A DNA stretch of 64,000 nucleotides from Saccharina japonica (lineage: Eukaryota > Sar > Phaeophyceae > Laminariales > Laminariaceae): contig MEHQ01004280.1 of the NCBI GenBank assembly GCA_008828725.1, forward strand, positions 267,041 to 331,040, given 5' to 3'. Positions within the stretch are counted from its first letter, which is position 1, and each line of letters begins with the position of its first letter. The notes under the pieces are model-generated. The model was given only the letters and a program-made list of their open reading frames with translations, was not told where the DNA came from and made no database searches. Of the stretch, positions 10,819-20,000 are shown in pieces. The position numbers and the translations under genes are program-made.

Positions 10819-12475
10819 ACACTGCCACTTATTTTTATACTACTACGACTCAACCATTGCTACTTCCACTGCCATTCGGCCATTGTCACGGCTGCGTGCA
10901 GGCTGTGGTTGATTCCAATGTGGTTGCCGCCTTCGTGGAGGCATGTTTCTAAGCCGTGCAACTCGCGATGGATGCACGAGGCAATCACTATTTCATATTA
11001 CGGTTTAGGAAAGGTGGCACCAGCCGCCGGTTTGTATGTGCCTCGCTGATATTAAGATTACTACTCGCTGCTACGTACCAGGGTACGTCATAACAATTTT
11101 TCGGGGATGCGTGTTACAACGCCTCCTGTTCGTTGGAAACCTCTCCTTTTTGCGTTTTTTTCACGAGGGGATAATAGCGATCCATCCCCTCTACCGCCAC
11201 ATTTTTCGGTACTTGTATCGGTTCTTGAGCGCGGTTCTCACGAGTGGTCATTGTGCGGCATTCACCGGTAGCTTCACACTCTATATAACCTGAAATGACA
11301 CGCATCCTTGCTTATTTGTTGAACGTCGACGATGCCGTGGTGCGATGCTCGCGGTATGCAGGTGCTTTTCGGGCGGCGGACGGTGGTGCTGCCGAGGATA
11401 GTTTCTTGGTACTCTGACGACTTCAACTGTACCGACAACGGCTCTTCAGGATCGTCCATTGGCTGCCTCCGTTACATAAATCGCTACCTCGCCGGGTAAG
11501 GGAGGATGATGGGAGGGGAGGTGGGGGGTGGGTGTAGTCATGTCATGTCATGCATAGCCGTAGTTGTGTGTGCATAAACCCCCCCATCCCCACAATGCCA
11601 GTACGGAGCACATCGGGTGTTCACCGACCAGGAAGGAATTGCTTGGGGGAGGGGGGGGACGGAATGGGTAGGTGAGGCGAAGGGAGGGAAGCAGAGGAGC
11701 GTAAGGAGGAAAGGGGGTGGGAGGCAGGGAGAGAGGGAATGGAGAGGATGAGAAGGGGGGAGGAGAGGAGGGAAGGGAGGAGGTGGGAAGAAAGGAAGGA
11801 AATGAAGGGGAGGAGGAGGAAAGGGACGAGGGTGGGAGAGGAAATGCAGGGGACGGAGGATTGGAGGGAAGGCGGGGGGGGGGGTCCTGGGTCTTTTTGA
11901 TGGCGACTCTGTTTGTCGCTACTACTGTACTACTGTAGTGCTACAAGTGTGCAGTGAGTATGCCCCTAGGGTGTTCCCCAGCATGATTGGTCGAGGAGGG
12001 CGATCACTGCCTTCCAGTGAATTATCTTCAGCATCGTTTACTCATAGACTTTTCAAAGGCGTTTACAGCGCAAAACAATCAGTAGCAGGTACCAGGTATC
12101 ACAAAACGATTGTGCGGTGCATTTTATTGATGTCAAGAAGCCTATGTTTATTTATGTTCAGTAGGAGAAAGTGGGGACCTTTTTTCGACAAGCCATCATA
12201 CTGTACTTGCCACGTAGTACTACACATAGGAGCAACCTCAACCCAAAGCTATTCACACGCGTAACCGTCTCCAAACCCCCTACACCACCGCGTCTCAATC
12301 CATGGAACTACCAAACGCGCTGAATAGCGAGAAACGTGAGCAGGTCGACCGGCTCCTCTCTGACGGGGGCCAAGTGACCGTCAAGTTCGACACCTGGAAC
12401 TGGAAATGCCGACCGGTCACGCTAGTGGACGAGTCAGAGATGGCCAAGCTCCGCTCCACACGGCCGTCGACTTAG
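583..12475 (+). CDS. PH-like / DUF547 domain protein, ten exons, 5' partial
   Basis: About 407 residues are readable over ten exons. Seen: exons 1-2 read like the end of a PH-type domain (strand-rich, ending RSWATAIQRC, with the Trp of a C-terminal helix). Exons 3-10 form a DUF547 domain with its usual landmarks in order: LSVFLNLYHVMLLHAFF (the helix normally FWINLYNA-like), YEVGGEVFSMADLEHCVLR, RVSFALNCGSTSGVP and VVLPRIVSWYSDDF. Known: DUF547 proteins are widespread, often joined to membrane- or signalling-type modules, and their biochemical role is unsettled. Phases agree at every junction from exon 2 onward; the exon 1-2 junction does not fit. Exon 1 begins in phase 2, so coding sequence continues left of the window. 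The stop is TAG at 12473-12475. Three introns carry long TAC arrays. Function inferred only from domains: a membrane- or lipid-associated regulator. Confidence 0.85.
1038..1080. repeat. fragment of poly-C-tailed repeat, family C
   Basis: ATGGTCATACGACTACGGCC followed by ATGCATGACGTG and a C run, matching the 3' part of the family C copies at 27056 and 48606. Confidence 0.6.
1789..2030. repeat. TAC triplet array in intron
   Basis: Impure then pure (TAC)n, in the first intron of the DUF547 gene. All reading frames stay open, which produces spurious poly-Leu and poly-Tyr ORFs. Confidence 0.95.
2132..2268 (+). CDS. DUF547 gene exon 2 (end of PH-like domain)
   Basis: The peptide includes VEIHTVGRVHYMLVEG and RSWATAIQRC, the last strands and C-terminal helix of a PH fold. 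The donor GAG/GTGAGT at 2269 is strong. The acceptor at 2130-2131 would need phase 1, but exon 1 leaves in phase 0. Either a small exon between 701 and 2131 was missed or a different acceptor is used, for example the AG at 2147-2148. Confidence 0.7.
2636..2965. repeat. degenerate AACGGTTACA minisatellite
   Basis: Repeated words such as AAACGGTTACAAA and ACGGTTTCAA at uneven spacing, running up to the acceptor of DUF547 exon 3. Confidence 0.75.
2988..3185 (+). CDS. DUF547 gene exon 3
   Basis: Acceptor GAGCAG, phase 0 in and out. It begins VSISDPFSQYMTKKSTWKAS, then an acidic Gly-rich stretch, and ends VCDFVAGLLRQ, which joins smoothly to the helix in exon 4. An earlier donor (GAG/GTATGC after 3152) would drop the last 11 residues and is also in phase. 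Confidence 0.75.
3219..3320. mobile_element. MITE family M1
   Basis: Ends GGGGGACGATAGTAAATAGG and CTATGGTCCCCC form terminal inverted repeats around a short AT-rich core. No coding capacity. Confidence 0.8.
3395..4075 (-). repeat. cluster of family C pieces and GAATCTCCCCGG units
   Basis: Several units reading TTTGAATCTCCCCGG plus a G run, interleaved with reverse-strand family C segments at about 3500-3560, 3730-3770 and 3893-4075. The last is nearly full length. Confidence 0.65.
4694..4796. mobile_element. degenerate MITE M1 copy
   Basis: GATAGTAATCAGAAC at the left and GGTCCTGATTACTATG plus C run at the right. It shares the TAATCAG ends of the copy at 61790. Confidence 0.55.
5199..5269 (+). 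CDS. DUF547 gene exon 4
   Basis: Acceptor TTAAACAG, donor GTGTGG. The 71-nt exon encodes ALELNDDSKPEQLISFLDNV and leaves in phase 2, matching the next exon. Confidence 0.85.
5341..5590. repeat. TAC triplet array in intron
   Basis: Almost pure (TAC)n interrupted by a few TAT, CAC and GTA units, in the intron between DUF547 exons 4 and 5. Abuts a MITE at its right edge. Confidence 0.95.
5592..5686. mobile_element. MITE M1 adjoining the TAC array
   Basis: GGGGGACCATAGTAAATAGG at the left and GGTCCTATTTACTATGGTCC at the right, the best matched inverted ends of the family. Confidence 0.85.
5764..5880 (+). CDS. DUF547 gene exon 5
   Basis: Acceptor TTTATTGCAG, donor GTTAGT. Encodes LEGLSQAEQLSVFLNLYHVM then LLHAFFLLGPPGSP, the signature first helices of DUF547. 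Phase 2 in and out. Confidence 0.92.
6111..6177. mobile_element. 67-bp mini-MITE, family M2
   Basis: GTCCGTAAATGTAAGGACCG at the left and CTTATATTTCCGGACAG at the right. A second copy of exactly the same length is at 43848. Confidence 0.75.
6535..7000. repeat. degenerate tandem repeat in intron
   Basis: Units of the form TCAATTCTCCAGTATCCG followed by TTTGTGCAATATTG recur about five times before DUF547 exon 6. Confidence 0.6.
7013..7121 (+). CDS. DUF547 gene exon 6
   Basis: Acceptor GGTACCAG, donor CAG/GTGGGG. Encodes YEVGGEVFSMADLEHCVLRA, equivalent to the conserved GG..fSl.DIEH.iLR motif of DUF547. Enters phase 2, leaves phase 0. Confidence 0.92.
7138..7345. repeat. CTTG-rich pentamer array
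   Basis: Irregular GCTTG, TCTTG and CCTTG runs straight after the donor of DUF547 exon 6. Confidence 0.85.
7434..7554 (+). pseudogene. two decayed copies of the start of DUF547 exon 7, with CCCTAA acceptor tract
   Basis: The sequence after CTCTCAG at 7433 reads LLSKLTIPMPSIPNPEHQ, then FMSKMIILTPYNPGPKP and a TAA stop. The true exon reads FLSKLIIPTAEYPF. Copies start at 7440, 7494 and 7561 (54- and 67-base steps). The true acceptor is preceded by AAACCCTAACCCTAACCC. Confidence 0.75.
7555..7679 (+). CDS. DUF547 gene exon 7 (conserved ALNCGS motif)
   Basis: Encodes FLSKLIIPTAEYPFSLRKPE followed by RVSFALNCGSTSGVP, the most conserved DUF547 motif. The acceptor tract consists of CCCTAA units. 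Two decayed copies of the exon's own beginning lie just upstream (7440 and 7494). Leaves phase 2. Confidence 0.92.
8735..8945 (+). repeat. tRNA-like (SINE-type) segment
   Basis: Two T-arm-like motifs, GCGGGTTCGAAACC near 8766 and GGGGTTCGAGACCC near 8913. The second is followed by a T run. Neither folds into a full tRNA, so a decayed tRNA-derived retroposon is more likely. Confidence 0.4.
9225..9465. repeat. two-unit tandem repeat, about 110 bp period
   Basis: TGTGTGCGAAAAAAACCCTG at 9231 and TGTATGCGAAAAACAATCTG at 9341. Both are followed by CATGAACG, an AT stretch, TTCTCCGTT.ACG and TACCTGGTTGTAG. Confidence 0.75.
10446..10509 (+). CDS. DUF547 gene exon 8
   Basis: Acceptor GTCGCAG, donor CAA/GTGAGT. 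Encodes RPEEVDRQLDDAAMYYVS, the helix that follows the Cys motif in DUF547. Phase 2 in, 0 out. Confidence 0.9.
10629..10815. repeat. TAC triplet array in intron
   Basis: (TAC)n with an internally duplicated CTAGTGCTACTATTGCTGCT block, in the intron between DUF547 exons 8 and 9. Confidence 0.95.
11362..11495 (+). CDS. DUF547 gene exon 9
   Basis: Acceptor GGTATGCAG, donor GCCGG/GTAAGG. Encodes VVLPRIVSWYSDDFNCTD and CLRYINRYLAG, the closing LP.i..wy..DF motif and helix of DUF547. Leaves phase 2. Confidence 0.9.
11525..11660 (-). repeat. family C copy
   Basis: Reverse-strand family C, from the G run through CATGCATAGCCGTAGTTGTG to CACCGACCAGG, within the last DUF547 intron. Confidence 0.7.
11641..11884 (+). 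repeat. purine-only GGA/GGGA tract
   Basis: About 240 bases nearly free of pyrimidines on the plus strand; triplex- or quadruplex-prone. Confidence 0.85.
12328..12475 (+). CDS. DUF547 gene terminal exon 10
   Basis: Acceptor GCTGAATAG; its first C completes the split Gly codon. Encodes EKREQVDRLLSDGGQVTVKF and WNWKCRPVTLVDES and ends with TAG. The next AG acceptor (before GTCGAC) is out of phase with exon 9, which supports this choice. Confidence 0.85.
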
Positions 12476-12499
12476 CCCTCTTTGGAGACCCAGAGATTG

Positions 12500-12745
12500 C
12501 CACCCGAAAATGATGACAACGTCGGTGTTATCAGCCGGCTATGAGCAGTAGCGTGAGCGCGCTGAAATTTACGGGTAGGAGTATGTTGCGCCCGCGCCGC
12601 ACGACTCCTTCCGTTGCAACCATGGTAACTCGGACGCCGATGGTGGTTTGATTGCCCATTGACGGAGTGGCCGTTTCTGTAACCGTCATGTTTTATCGTC
12701 AATTTTCCCCGCTGATTTCCTAAGAGGCCTGCCAAGGAAGGCAGG
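12500..12745 (+). repeat. interspersed repeat family R
   Basis: Shares GTGAGCG, TGCGCCCG.GCCGCACGACT, TTGCAACCAT and CTGTAACCGTCA.GT in order with 38425-38700, and in part with 44570-44660. Confidence 0.65.
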
Positions 12746-15240
12746 AAAGAAGGAAGGTGCCATTTTGTCGCGACATTGTCGAAATACGCGGTAGTAGCAT
12801 CCTACACATATAGACAGCGTGCCATTACTCTTTCAACGTTTTGCGTTTCTTCCAAAACACATCCTCCCGAGTGGCGGGGGTTACCGCAGCTCAACGGGGC
12901 AGGTTACGGCAGGGTGGGACGGGGGAGTGGGATAGGTTGGAACGTGGGCGGGGTGAGATAGGTTTGAGACGTGGCGGGATAGTTTGAGGTGGGGTGGGAG
13001 GGACGCAGTTGACTGGAAGCCTGCGTAGGTTTTGAGAGCGCTGCAGTCGGCGCCGTCGCTGGGCTTGTGGAAAGAGGTTCGGTAACCATGATCTCTCATT
13101 GTGGGAAATGGAACGGTTGTGTCCGATATTCCGAAATCTGGTACGTTTTTAATCAGGTCAGGTCTCACCAAAAAGACAATTTTGTGTGTCTGACATTCCG
13201 ACATGTTTTGTTTCGAGTCGGGTCTCACCAGGCAGGGAGGCAAAGCTTGGGTGTTCGACTGGCTCTCCGATTTTGTTTGGGTCTGATCGAGTCTCAGGAA
13301 GGAAATGTTGTGTGTTCAATATTCCGATATTTACGCCTCGGGCCCGTCCTTAGGTGGGAAAAAAGTGTCCGGTAGTTTGATTGCTTTTTTCGGGTCGGAC
13401 GACCAAAATTAATAGGTGCGTGATAATCCTACACTGGTAGCCGGTATGTGTTTCGAGAAGGGTCTGAGGCGTTGGTAGTGACACCTCTCCGCCCAAATCT
13501 GGTACGTCCAAGGTAGCAGCGGCGCAGCGGTAGTTGTGAGTTTGTACCCGTTATCGTCGTGATATAAGACAGGAGCCATCCGGGGGAAGCTTATTGGTCG
13601 AGACAGCTACTCCGCTGTGCTCCAATTGGTCGGCTCTAAAGTTTCAGCTTTTCGCGAAGGGTTTCGCCCGAGGGCGGGATTGTCTTTCGATAATGTGAAA
13701 ATGTGGCCGGACAAGCTGTCGGATATAAGTCGGCGGTGTCACACTTTAAAGCACCCATCGTCCACAACACGCGTTCTTTGAAGATTGTGACAGATAGCGT
13801 GGTAGCCGCTGTTTTCAGAGTTTGATGACTGGGATCGTCGCGTTCCGAAGGACTGCGATTTCCTGAAGCGTTTGGTGTCCTGCACCGTAGCCTCCTCCGT
13901 GTCTGGCGCTGGGAAATCTTCGCGCGCATGTTCGCGATGTTCAGCGTTCCCTGTTGCCGTGTGTTGGTTGTAATTGTTGTACTATATGGCGGCGTCTGTT
14001 ATACAGCCAATAAAAGGCCTGTTTCAGTCTTTGAAGGGTTGTAGCACTACAGAGATAGTCTCGGTGTTGTCTCGATGTTTCGCCGCTTTAAGACTCAAAC
14101 TCGCTGGCTGATATTAGCAGGCCGCTGTGTGGGATCGTCGGCGCATACTGTCTGTCGTATTCGAGAAGTAGTAATTCCGAGACGACAATGTTTTTTAGTT
14201 TTTTTTTCTGTGTTATTTTTGGTGTTGGATGGGAGCTGGGACACGTTGTTTCGCTCGCTGCACCTGTCTGCCTGCCTGCGGGGTCGGCGGCCGTCGGCTG
14301 CTCACCACTTTTTGAGAGACGACAGTTTCTGAGTACTTCTTCGCTGGCGAATTATGTCCGCACGTTTTTGGTTCGACGGTTTTATTGTTTAAAAATTGGT
14401 CAATATTGTACTGGCCATAGGAGTCAAGTCCAATGAAGAACTGTATTATATTAGCGAAGGTTTTTTCTAACACACCAAAAATGCAACCTTGGCATGGTTG
14501 CGAAGCGTCGTGTTTTTTTGTCGCGAATGGCGACTGTTTGTGTCGAGTTTGGAAAAACAAATCAAGGGACAACAAAAAACGATGTAACGACCCGCCACAA
14601 AACGTGACGAAAATAAAACCGCGTGGCGTTAAGACCTACCAACTTGAAAATTCCATGAACTATTGTGCAATCGTCGCTATTTTTGTTTTCTTGGCGTCAT
14701 TATTGTGTACGTACTGAATTTTACTTGATTAACTTTTTTTCAGCCGTCTGCCTCCAAGCAACGTTCTTTCAGAAAATGCAGGACATGTACGTATATACGT
14801 CGTAGTATATGCCGCCGCCGAGACGCGTGCGAGTACACAGTACACATGTTCTACCTCCAGAACTCTACGTACTCTACAAACAGCCTGCAGCGTGACTGAC
14901 CGCCATGATATCCGATTATCGGCTGACTTCGCCGGTGGTGTCCGTACAGCAGTAGTGTCATGTGGTGAAGCACTACCGAGGCCCCAAGAGAAGAGAACAT
15001 CAGCACATAAGAATACAGAACATAAACAAACAGCAGTGTTTGGCAATGGCGTCCTGTCCTGATGGTGCGGTATATGGCACTGCTACCGACGTACGGCTGT
15101 GCTGGACATACGGCGTATAGGCTCGATAATAACATGATAACATCGCTCCACATGTCACCACGGCGGGAAAATATTTGGTGCTTTTTTGTGAAGGAAAAGT
15201 CCCATTCTCATCGGAAAGGCAATTCTCAATTAGGAAAATC

Positions 15241-15967
15241 GGGTGTTACTACTAGTAAATAGGACCAAATATTGTTATTAAAAACAGTTACGTAATTGTA
15301 TAGGTTTTTGTGATTACCGTAGGTTCTATATAGGGCAGCGGCCAAAAACAGGTACACCTGGTCCGTTCGGGGCCAAAAACAGGTACATACAAAAATCAAG
15401 TTTGAAACGCACCCCACGAACCTGCCGTTCCTTGCAACGCAAAGTAGAGTTTTTTCATGTTCTTCGTGCGCGCCCGGTGGCTACGTATACGAGTAGCTGC
15501 TATTAATAGTACGAGGAACGAACGCCTGCTGCTGTATTCTCTCTTCTCAGCTTGCGACACCCTTGGTATTCCAAGTCAACCACAATCCCGAAGGGGAGCC
15601 TTCTATGTCGTATTATTTCGGCGGAGGTGTGCAGGCAGATATGTGTGTCGCTCGAGTGGCGTATGATGCGAGGTGCGAAGGGAGGAGGCTGTCTCCACGT
15701 ACGTCGGCATTTGTATAGGGGGCATAGGGTGGAACTATGAAGGGCTTAAAAACGTAAAAAAAAAGGTGAAAGTCAAGCAGAGTAGACAAAATCAGGTATA
15801 CCTGGGCTTTAAAGAGGCAAAAACAGGTACAACGAGTTTTGGACCAATGGCAGGGCACGTCGAGTGCGTTTTTGACTTGAGTTTAAGTATGTACCTGCTT
15901 TTGGCCGCAAACAGACGTAGATATACCTTTTTTTGGCCGCTGCCCTTCTATATACTATGGTCCCCCG
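15241..15967. mobile_element. MITE M1 interrupted by another transposon
   Basis: The left part, CTAGTAAATAGGACC to TTCTATATA (ending 15332), resumes at 15946 as TTCTATATACTATGGTCCCC. Without the insert it is a normal M1 element. Confidence 0.8.
15333..15945. mobile_element. 613-bp non-autonomous DNA transposon with 9-bp target duplication
   Basis: Left end GGGCAGCGGCCAAAAACAGG, right end CCTTTTTTTGGCCGCTGCCC. Subterminal GGCCAAAAACAGGTAC motifs recur inside. It is flanked by perfect TTCTATATA duplications (15324-15332 and 15946-15954). A 9-bp duplication is typical of Mutator-like elements. No transposase. Confidence 0.88.
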
Positions 15968-16900
15968 TAGTTATCTTGAAAAAAAAGAGTGACCATTACG
16001 GTTACGGCAGTCATTGGGCGGTGAATATACCACAATGGTTGGTGCCCGATATTTACGACGTAAGGGAGGAGTCGTACGGCACGGCCGCAACGTGATCGGC
16101 CTGTCTATACCGCTGGGCACTCGCGTTGCTCGTAGACGGTTGACAGCACTACAGCTGTCGTCGTCGTGGTTTCAGTCGATATCCCTATATCCCTTATACA
16201 GCCTCAGATTGTGTCTCCCTCCTACGGGATGTACATCATGCATGAGGACATATAAAACCCGTAAGTACGCGCGATCGAAGTATCACACTCAGGCTTGCAA
16301 AGATGAGTTTCGACAAAATCTTCGATCTCACAGCTGTTGTTTAAAATATATATATATATTTATGAATATATATACCCTTAAAAGGGTGCCAAAGGGTTTG
16401 ATAGACCGTTTACACGTGCTGCGATAGAGGTGGCAACGTTTTGGTTGAAAAGAGTTACTGGTAGGGATGGCGGGGTTTCTTACGCCCAAAACCATCGCAG
16501 TTTCATTCTGGCGATGCGATAATTTTCGTTGCGTACTTAGGGCCCATATTAACGAGTATAAAATAAATTCAATTTGGAAAAATAAAAATTCAAATTCGCT
16601 TTTCATTGGTCAACACACGCACCAGCACCAAAGATTAGGATCTTGGGGTATAATCTTGGGTGGTGGTGCGGGTTCTGACCAATGAAAAGCGGATTTTAGT
16701 TTTTTTTTTCAAATTGACTTTGTTTTTCTTCGTTAAAACGGGCCCTTACTGTTCATTATCGGAGGTGTTCATCGGGTCGCACTTTCCCCCCCCTCCAAAA
16801 TCAGTTTCTGGGTGACTTTTACTATTAGTGCAGAGTTCCTCAAGGGGAAACCCCCCCGAAAAAAAATGGTGCACCTCTACCGCAGCATGCCGCCCGGTTG

Positions 16901-17041
16901 CTAGACGGCATCTGTGATGGGATACGCCAAGACTAATCCCGTCGCCAGGCCGAGGAATACGCTCCCTTTGCCCGCGTCCGGAGACTCCGGCGGTGCGTGG
17001 TGCACCCAGATGCACTTGATCCGCCGCTCTTGCTTCACCAC
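16901..17041 (-). CDS. WD40 gene terminal exon 15
   Basis: Acceptor CTAATCAG, phase 0, 46 codons plus TAG (complement of 16901-16903). The end reads GKGSVFLGLATGLVLAYPIT, the closing strand that would complete the propeller. It is followed by C-runs and unique sequence. Confidence 0.85.
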   Translation of the reverse strand: MVKQERRIKCIWVHHAPPESPDAGKGSVFLGLATGLVLAYPITDAV

Positions 17042-20000
17042 CTGATTAGCATTTCCAAAGAAATTAAACACATCCGCCACCGGTCGACTTAGACTCGACT
17101 ACAGTATATTGTAAGGAAGCTAGGTATAAGAGGACAGGGTATCCCTAGCCAGGTCAGCCTATGGAACGGGTACTCGTTGGTACTCACGTGTGTTGTTTGC
17201 TTAGAGATAGAAGAAGAGCAGCTTAGTTCCGTTATCCGTGATGAACGACTGAGAAGGCCGGTGAGATGGCTAAAAGCCATCGGGAACTATCCCTGGTTCC
17301 CACCTAAGATACCGCCTTCCAAGTACTACCAATACGATTCTTATACCTGATACCAGGTATTTACCAAACGTTTCCACATCATGCCAGCAGTACCATAACA
17401 ATATCGTACCGGGTACCTATGTACTACCTGGTACAGTAGTCTTATAGTTATTCAATTTGCCATTGTGATAACATTAGGGTAAGGACCATCTGAAATTGTG
17501 CAGCTCTTATCCCAATCATACCATTCACATATACCTACTATATTATACGGTACCTGAATACTTGACAAACTTACACTAACAATGCACAGTAGGTATTCAT
17601 AGCTGCAAGACTTGAAGTACATGATAAGGCACGAGGTCCCGAAGTAACGCACTGCCTGTAAGTGTTAGCGAGCCGGCGATATTTGGTTTGTCCTCAATAT
17701 GGTTCAAGGCGGGGTCCAAACAGCACGAGGCACGAGTGCACCCATGGGCAGCCTATGGGGTGCCAGTGTGCTAGTGGTGGCCCACGCGGGCCCCAGGGTT
17801 GCTCATGGGTGGCTCGTGGGTCGCCCACGGGACTCCGATGGGAAATCCTCTAGGAATTTCACAGGGCAACCATAACACGTACCTGAAGGGCGCGCCGAAG
17901 CACCTAAATGATATTTCAGCAATGTGCAGATCTACAGTAATACCTCCATTTATCATGACAAAGAGCATACGGTGAACCGCTCACCCCTCATCGATGTTTT
18001 GATACTTCTTCACAAAAAGGGAGACAGTATCGCGAGAAACAGCAATGTTTGACGGATATATACAGGTATGTCATACGCTGAACGGGTTTGCGAAAATTCC
18101 CGGGGATCCCCTAAGCACGTTGACCCCCTACGGCACTCAATGAAGAGTTCGAAACCATAGCTGAAGGGCATAACCAATGTACATACATACATCCTATTAA
18201 TAGCGCCTAACCGTGGGCCAATGAATTAAGAGTTGAGATGCTTCATGGCTCCTCACTCACTCGCTGAAGAGTCAGTGTCGCGAGATTCCAGATCCTCAAG
18301 TGCCCCTCGTCCGAGGCGGAAAAGAGGTGGGCCTTGGTCAGGGACAGCGCGGTGATCGCTCGCGTGTGCTGACGGAAGAGGCCAACCTTCGTGTGCCCAA
18401 ACGAGGCCTTCGGGACATTCCACACCTGTGTACCAGGCACACACCAGGTATATAACAGCCGATTTTCCTATCACAATTGCCTTTCCGATGAGATTGCAAA
18501 TCGAAAATATTGGTTTTTGACTTGTAAGAGATGTACTTCCCTCACAGTCATGTTTTTCACTGTAAACCATTGTCAGTTGTGACACTCGTCGATGGCAAAA
18601 AAAAAAAAATCGGCATCGGCAGTCTCAAGGTATCAGAAAAACTGTATTTATGGGCGAGGTGCCTCGCTCATAAATGCAAAATCCCTTAAATCCTTGATTT
18701 TCCGAGCCTGTCAAGGCTGATTTCGAAAGCGAAATCGTGGATCGATGCCTACCATCGAGGAACATATTTCTAGGTCAACTTTTGATCGTGAGCGAAATAC
18801 AAGTTTCAAACAATAACAAAGCACTAAAATCGATTTTCATGCTCATCGGAAAGGCAATTCTCAATTAGGAAAATCGGCTGTAACATGTGTGTGCCAGTAC
18901 GCCACAACAATTCAGTGGTCATGTCGCTCCCCACTTGAGGAAAGCTCGATACTGCTAGAAAGTCACCGAAAAACGATTTTGGAGGAAAATTGGTGCTGCC
19001 CGATCAACAATCCCATTATCTACTTGTAAGTATACTTGGAAATAATATTGCGGCACAAAAACGAAATTCCGACGATTTTGGGTGAAGGAGTCCGATCATT
19101 CAGAAAAACTGTTTTAGCCAAAAAAAGGTATACCTTATACCTCTATCGTAGCACGCGTCGCCATTGTTAGTGTTGCAATTGATATCACGACAGGGGTACA
19201 ACGGCAGTTCCCGCTAGGAACACGAGGAGTAGGACATTTGGAATTGTCGTCAACTTGTTGTGTGCGTTGGTGGCAGTCAGTAAATAATAACAACACCAGG
19301 CATGTTTGTTTTCGGGCTATGTACCGTTTGTTTCCGGACATGTGCACCGTTTTCCCGGATTTGTTTAGTCGGACGGTGCGGATCTCAGGCTATACTTTAT
19401 AAATATACAAACGGGTGAAAACTTTAGGCGATTTGACTTAGGGCCGTTGTCATCCCCGGAGAGTTTTCTTTCCAAGTATCGATACTTATTTAATTTTGCA
19501 GAAGGCGCAAAACAATATACATGTAGGCATACTCGGAGTCTATAAACAAAAAAGATATCTACCTTAAATACCAATGCTTTAGGCAGCCGTGCAAATTAAC
19601 AACTCGCTGCTACTGTTACAATACTGTCTGTGGTACAGGTACAGATACAGGTGCAGTTAAGGCCCTCGAAAAAGAAATACCCTCATAAGGACATAAGGCT
19701 CACTTTCGAGGGGGCAGCTACATTACTACAGTGGGTACCCCTATTTAAGAGAGGTAGGTGTGGTATCGTACAGGCCGAAAACAGCTCTCTTAACCATTAC
19801 CGGGACCATAGTAAACGTAGTCACATAAGAACCTATGTATTTTCATAGTTGTACCAACAACATTTGGTCCTATTTAATATGCCCCCCTGCAATAGCCTCA
19901 CTTATCCACAGTGGGAAATATATAGGTTTAGTGTAGACGGGTCCTACCGATTTGGCCTATCTTAACTGTACTATTCTCTTATATAGGGTACCCCCTCTTG

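Larger units (their letters stand above)
12476..16900. other. intergenic region between convergent genes
   Basis: Contains a family R copy (12500-12745), GTCTCACCA-type repeats near 13150-13300, a SINE-unrelated unique zone to 15200, and the nested transposon at 15241-15967. No exon of either neighbour recognised. Small ORFs here have no protein-like character. Confidence 0.55.
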
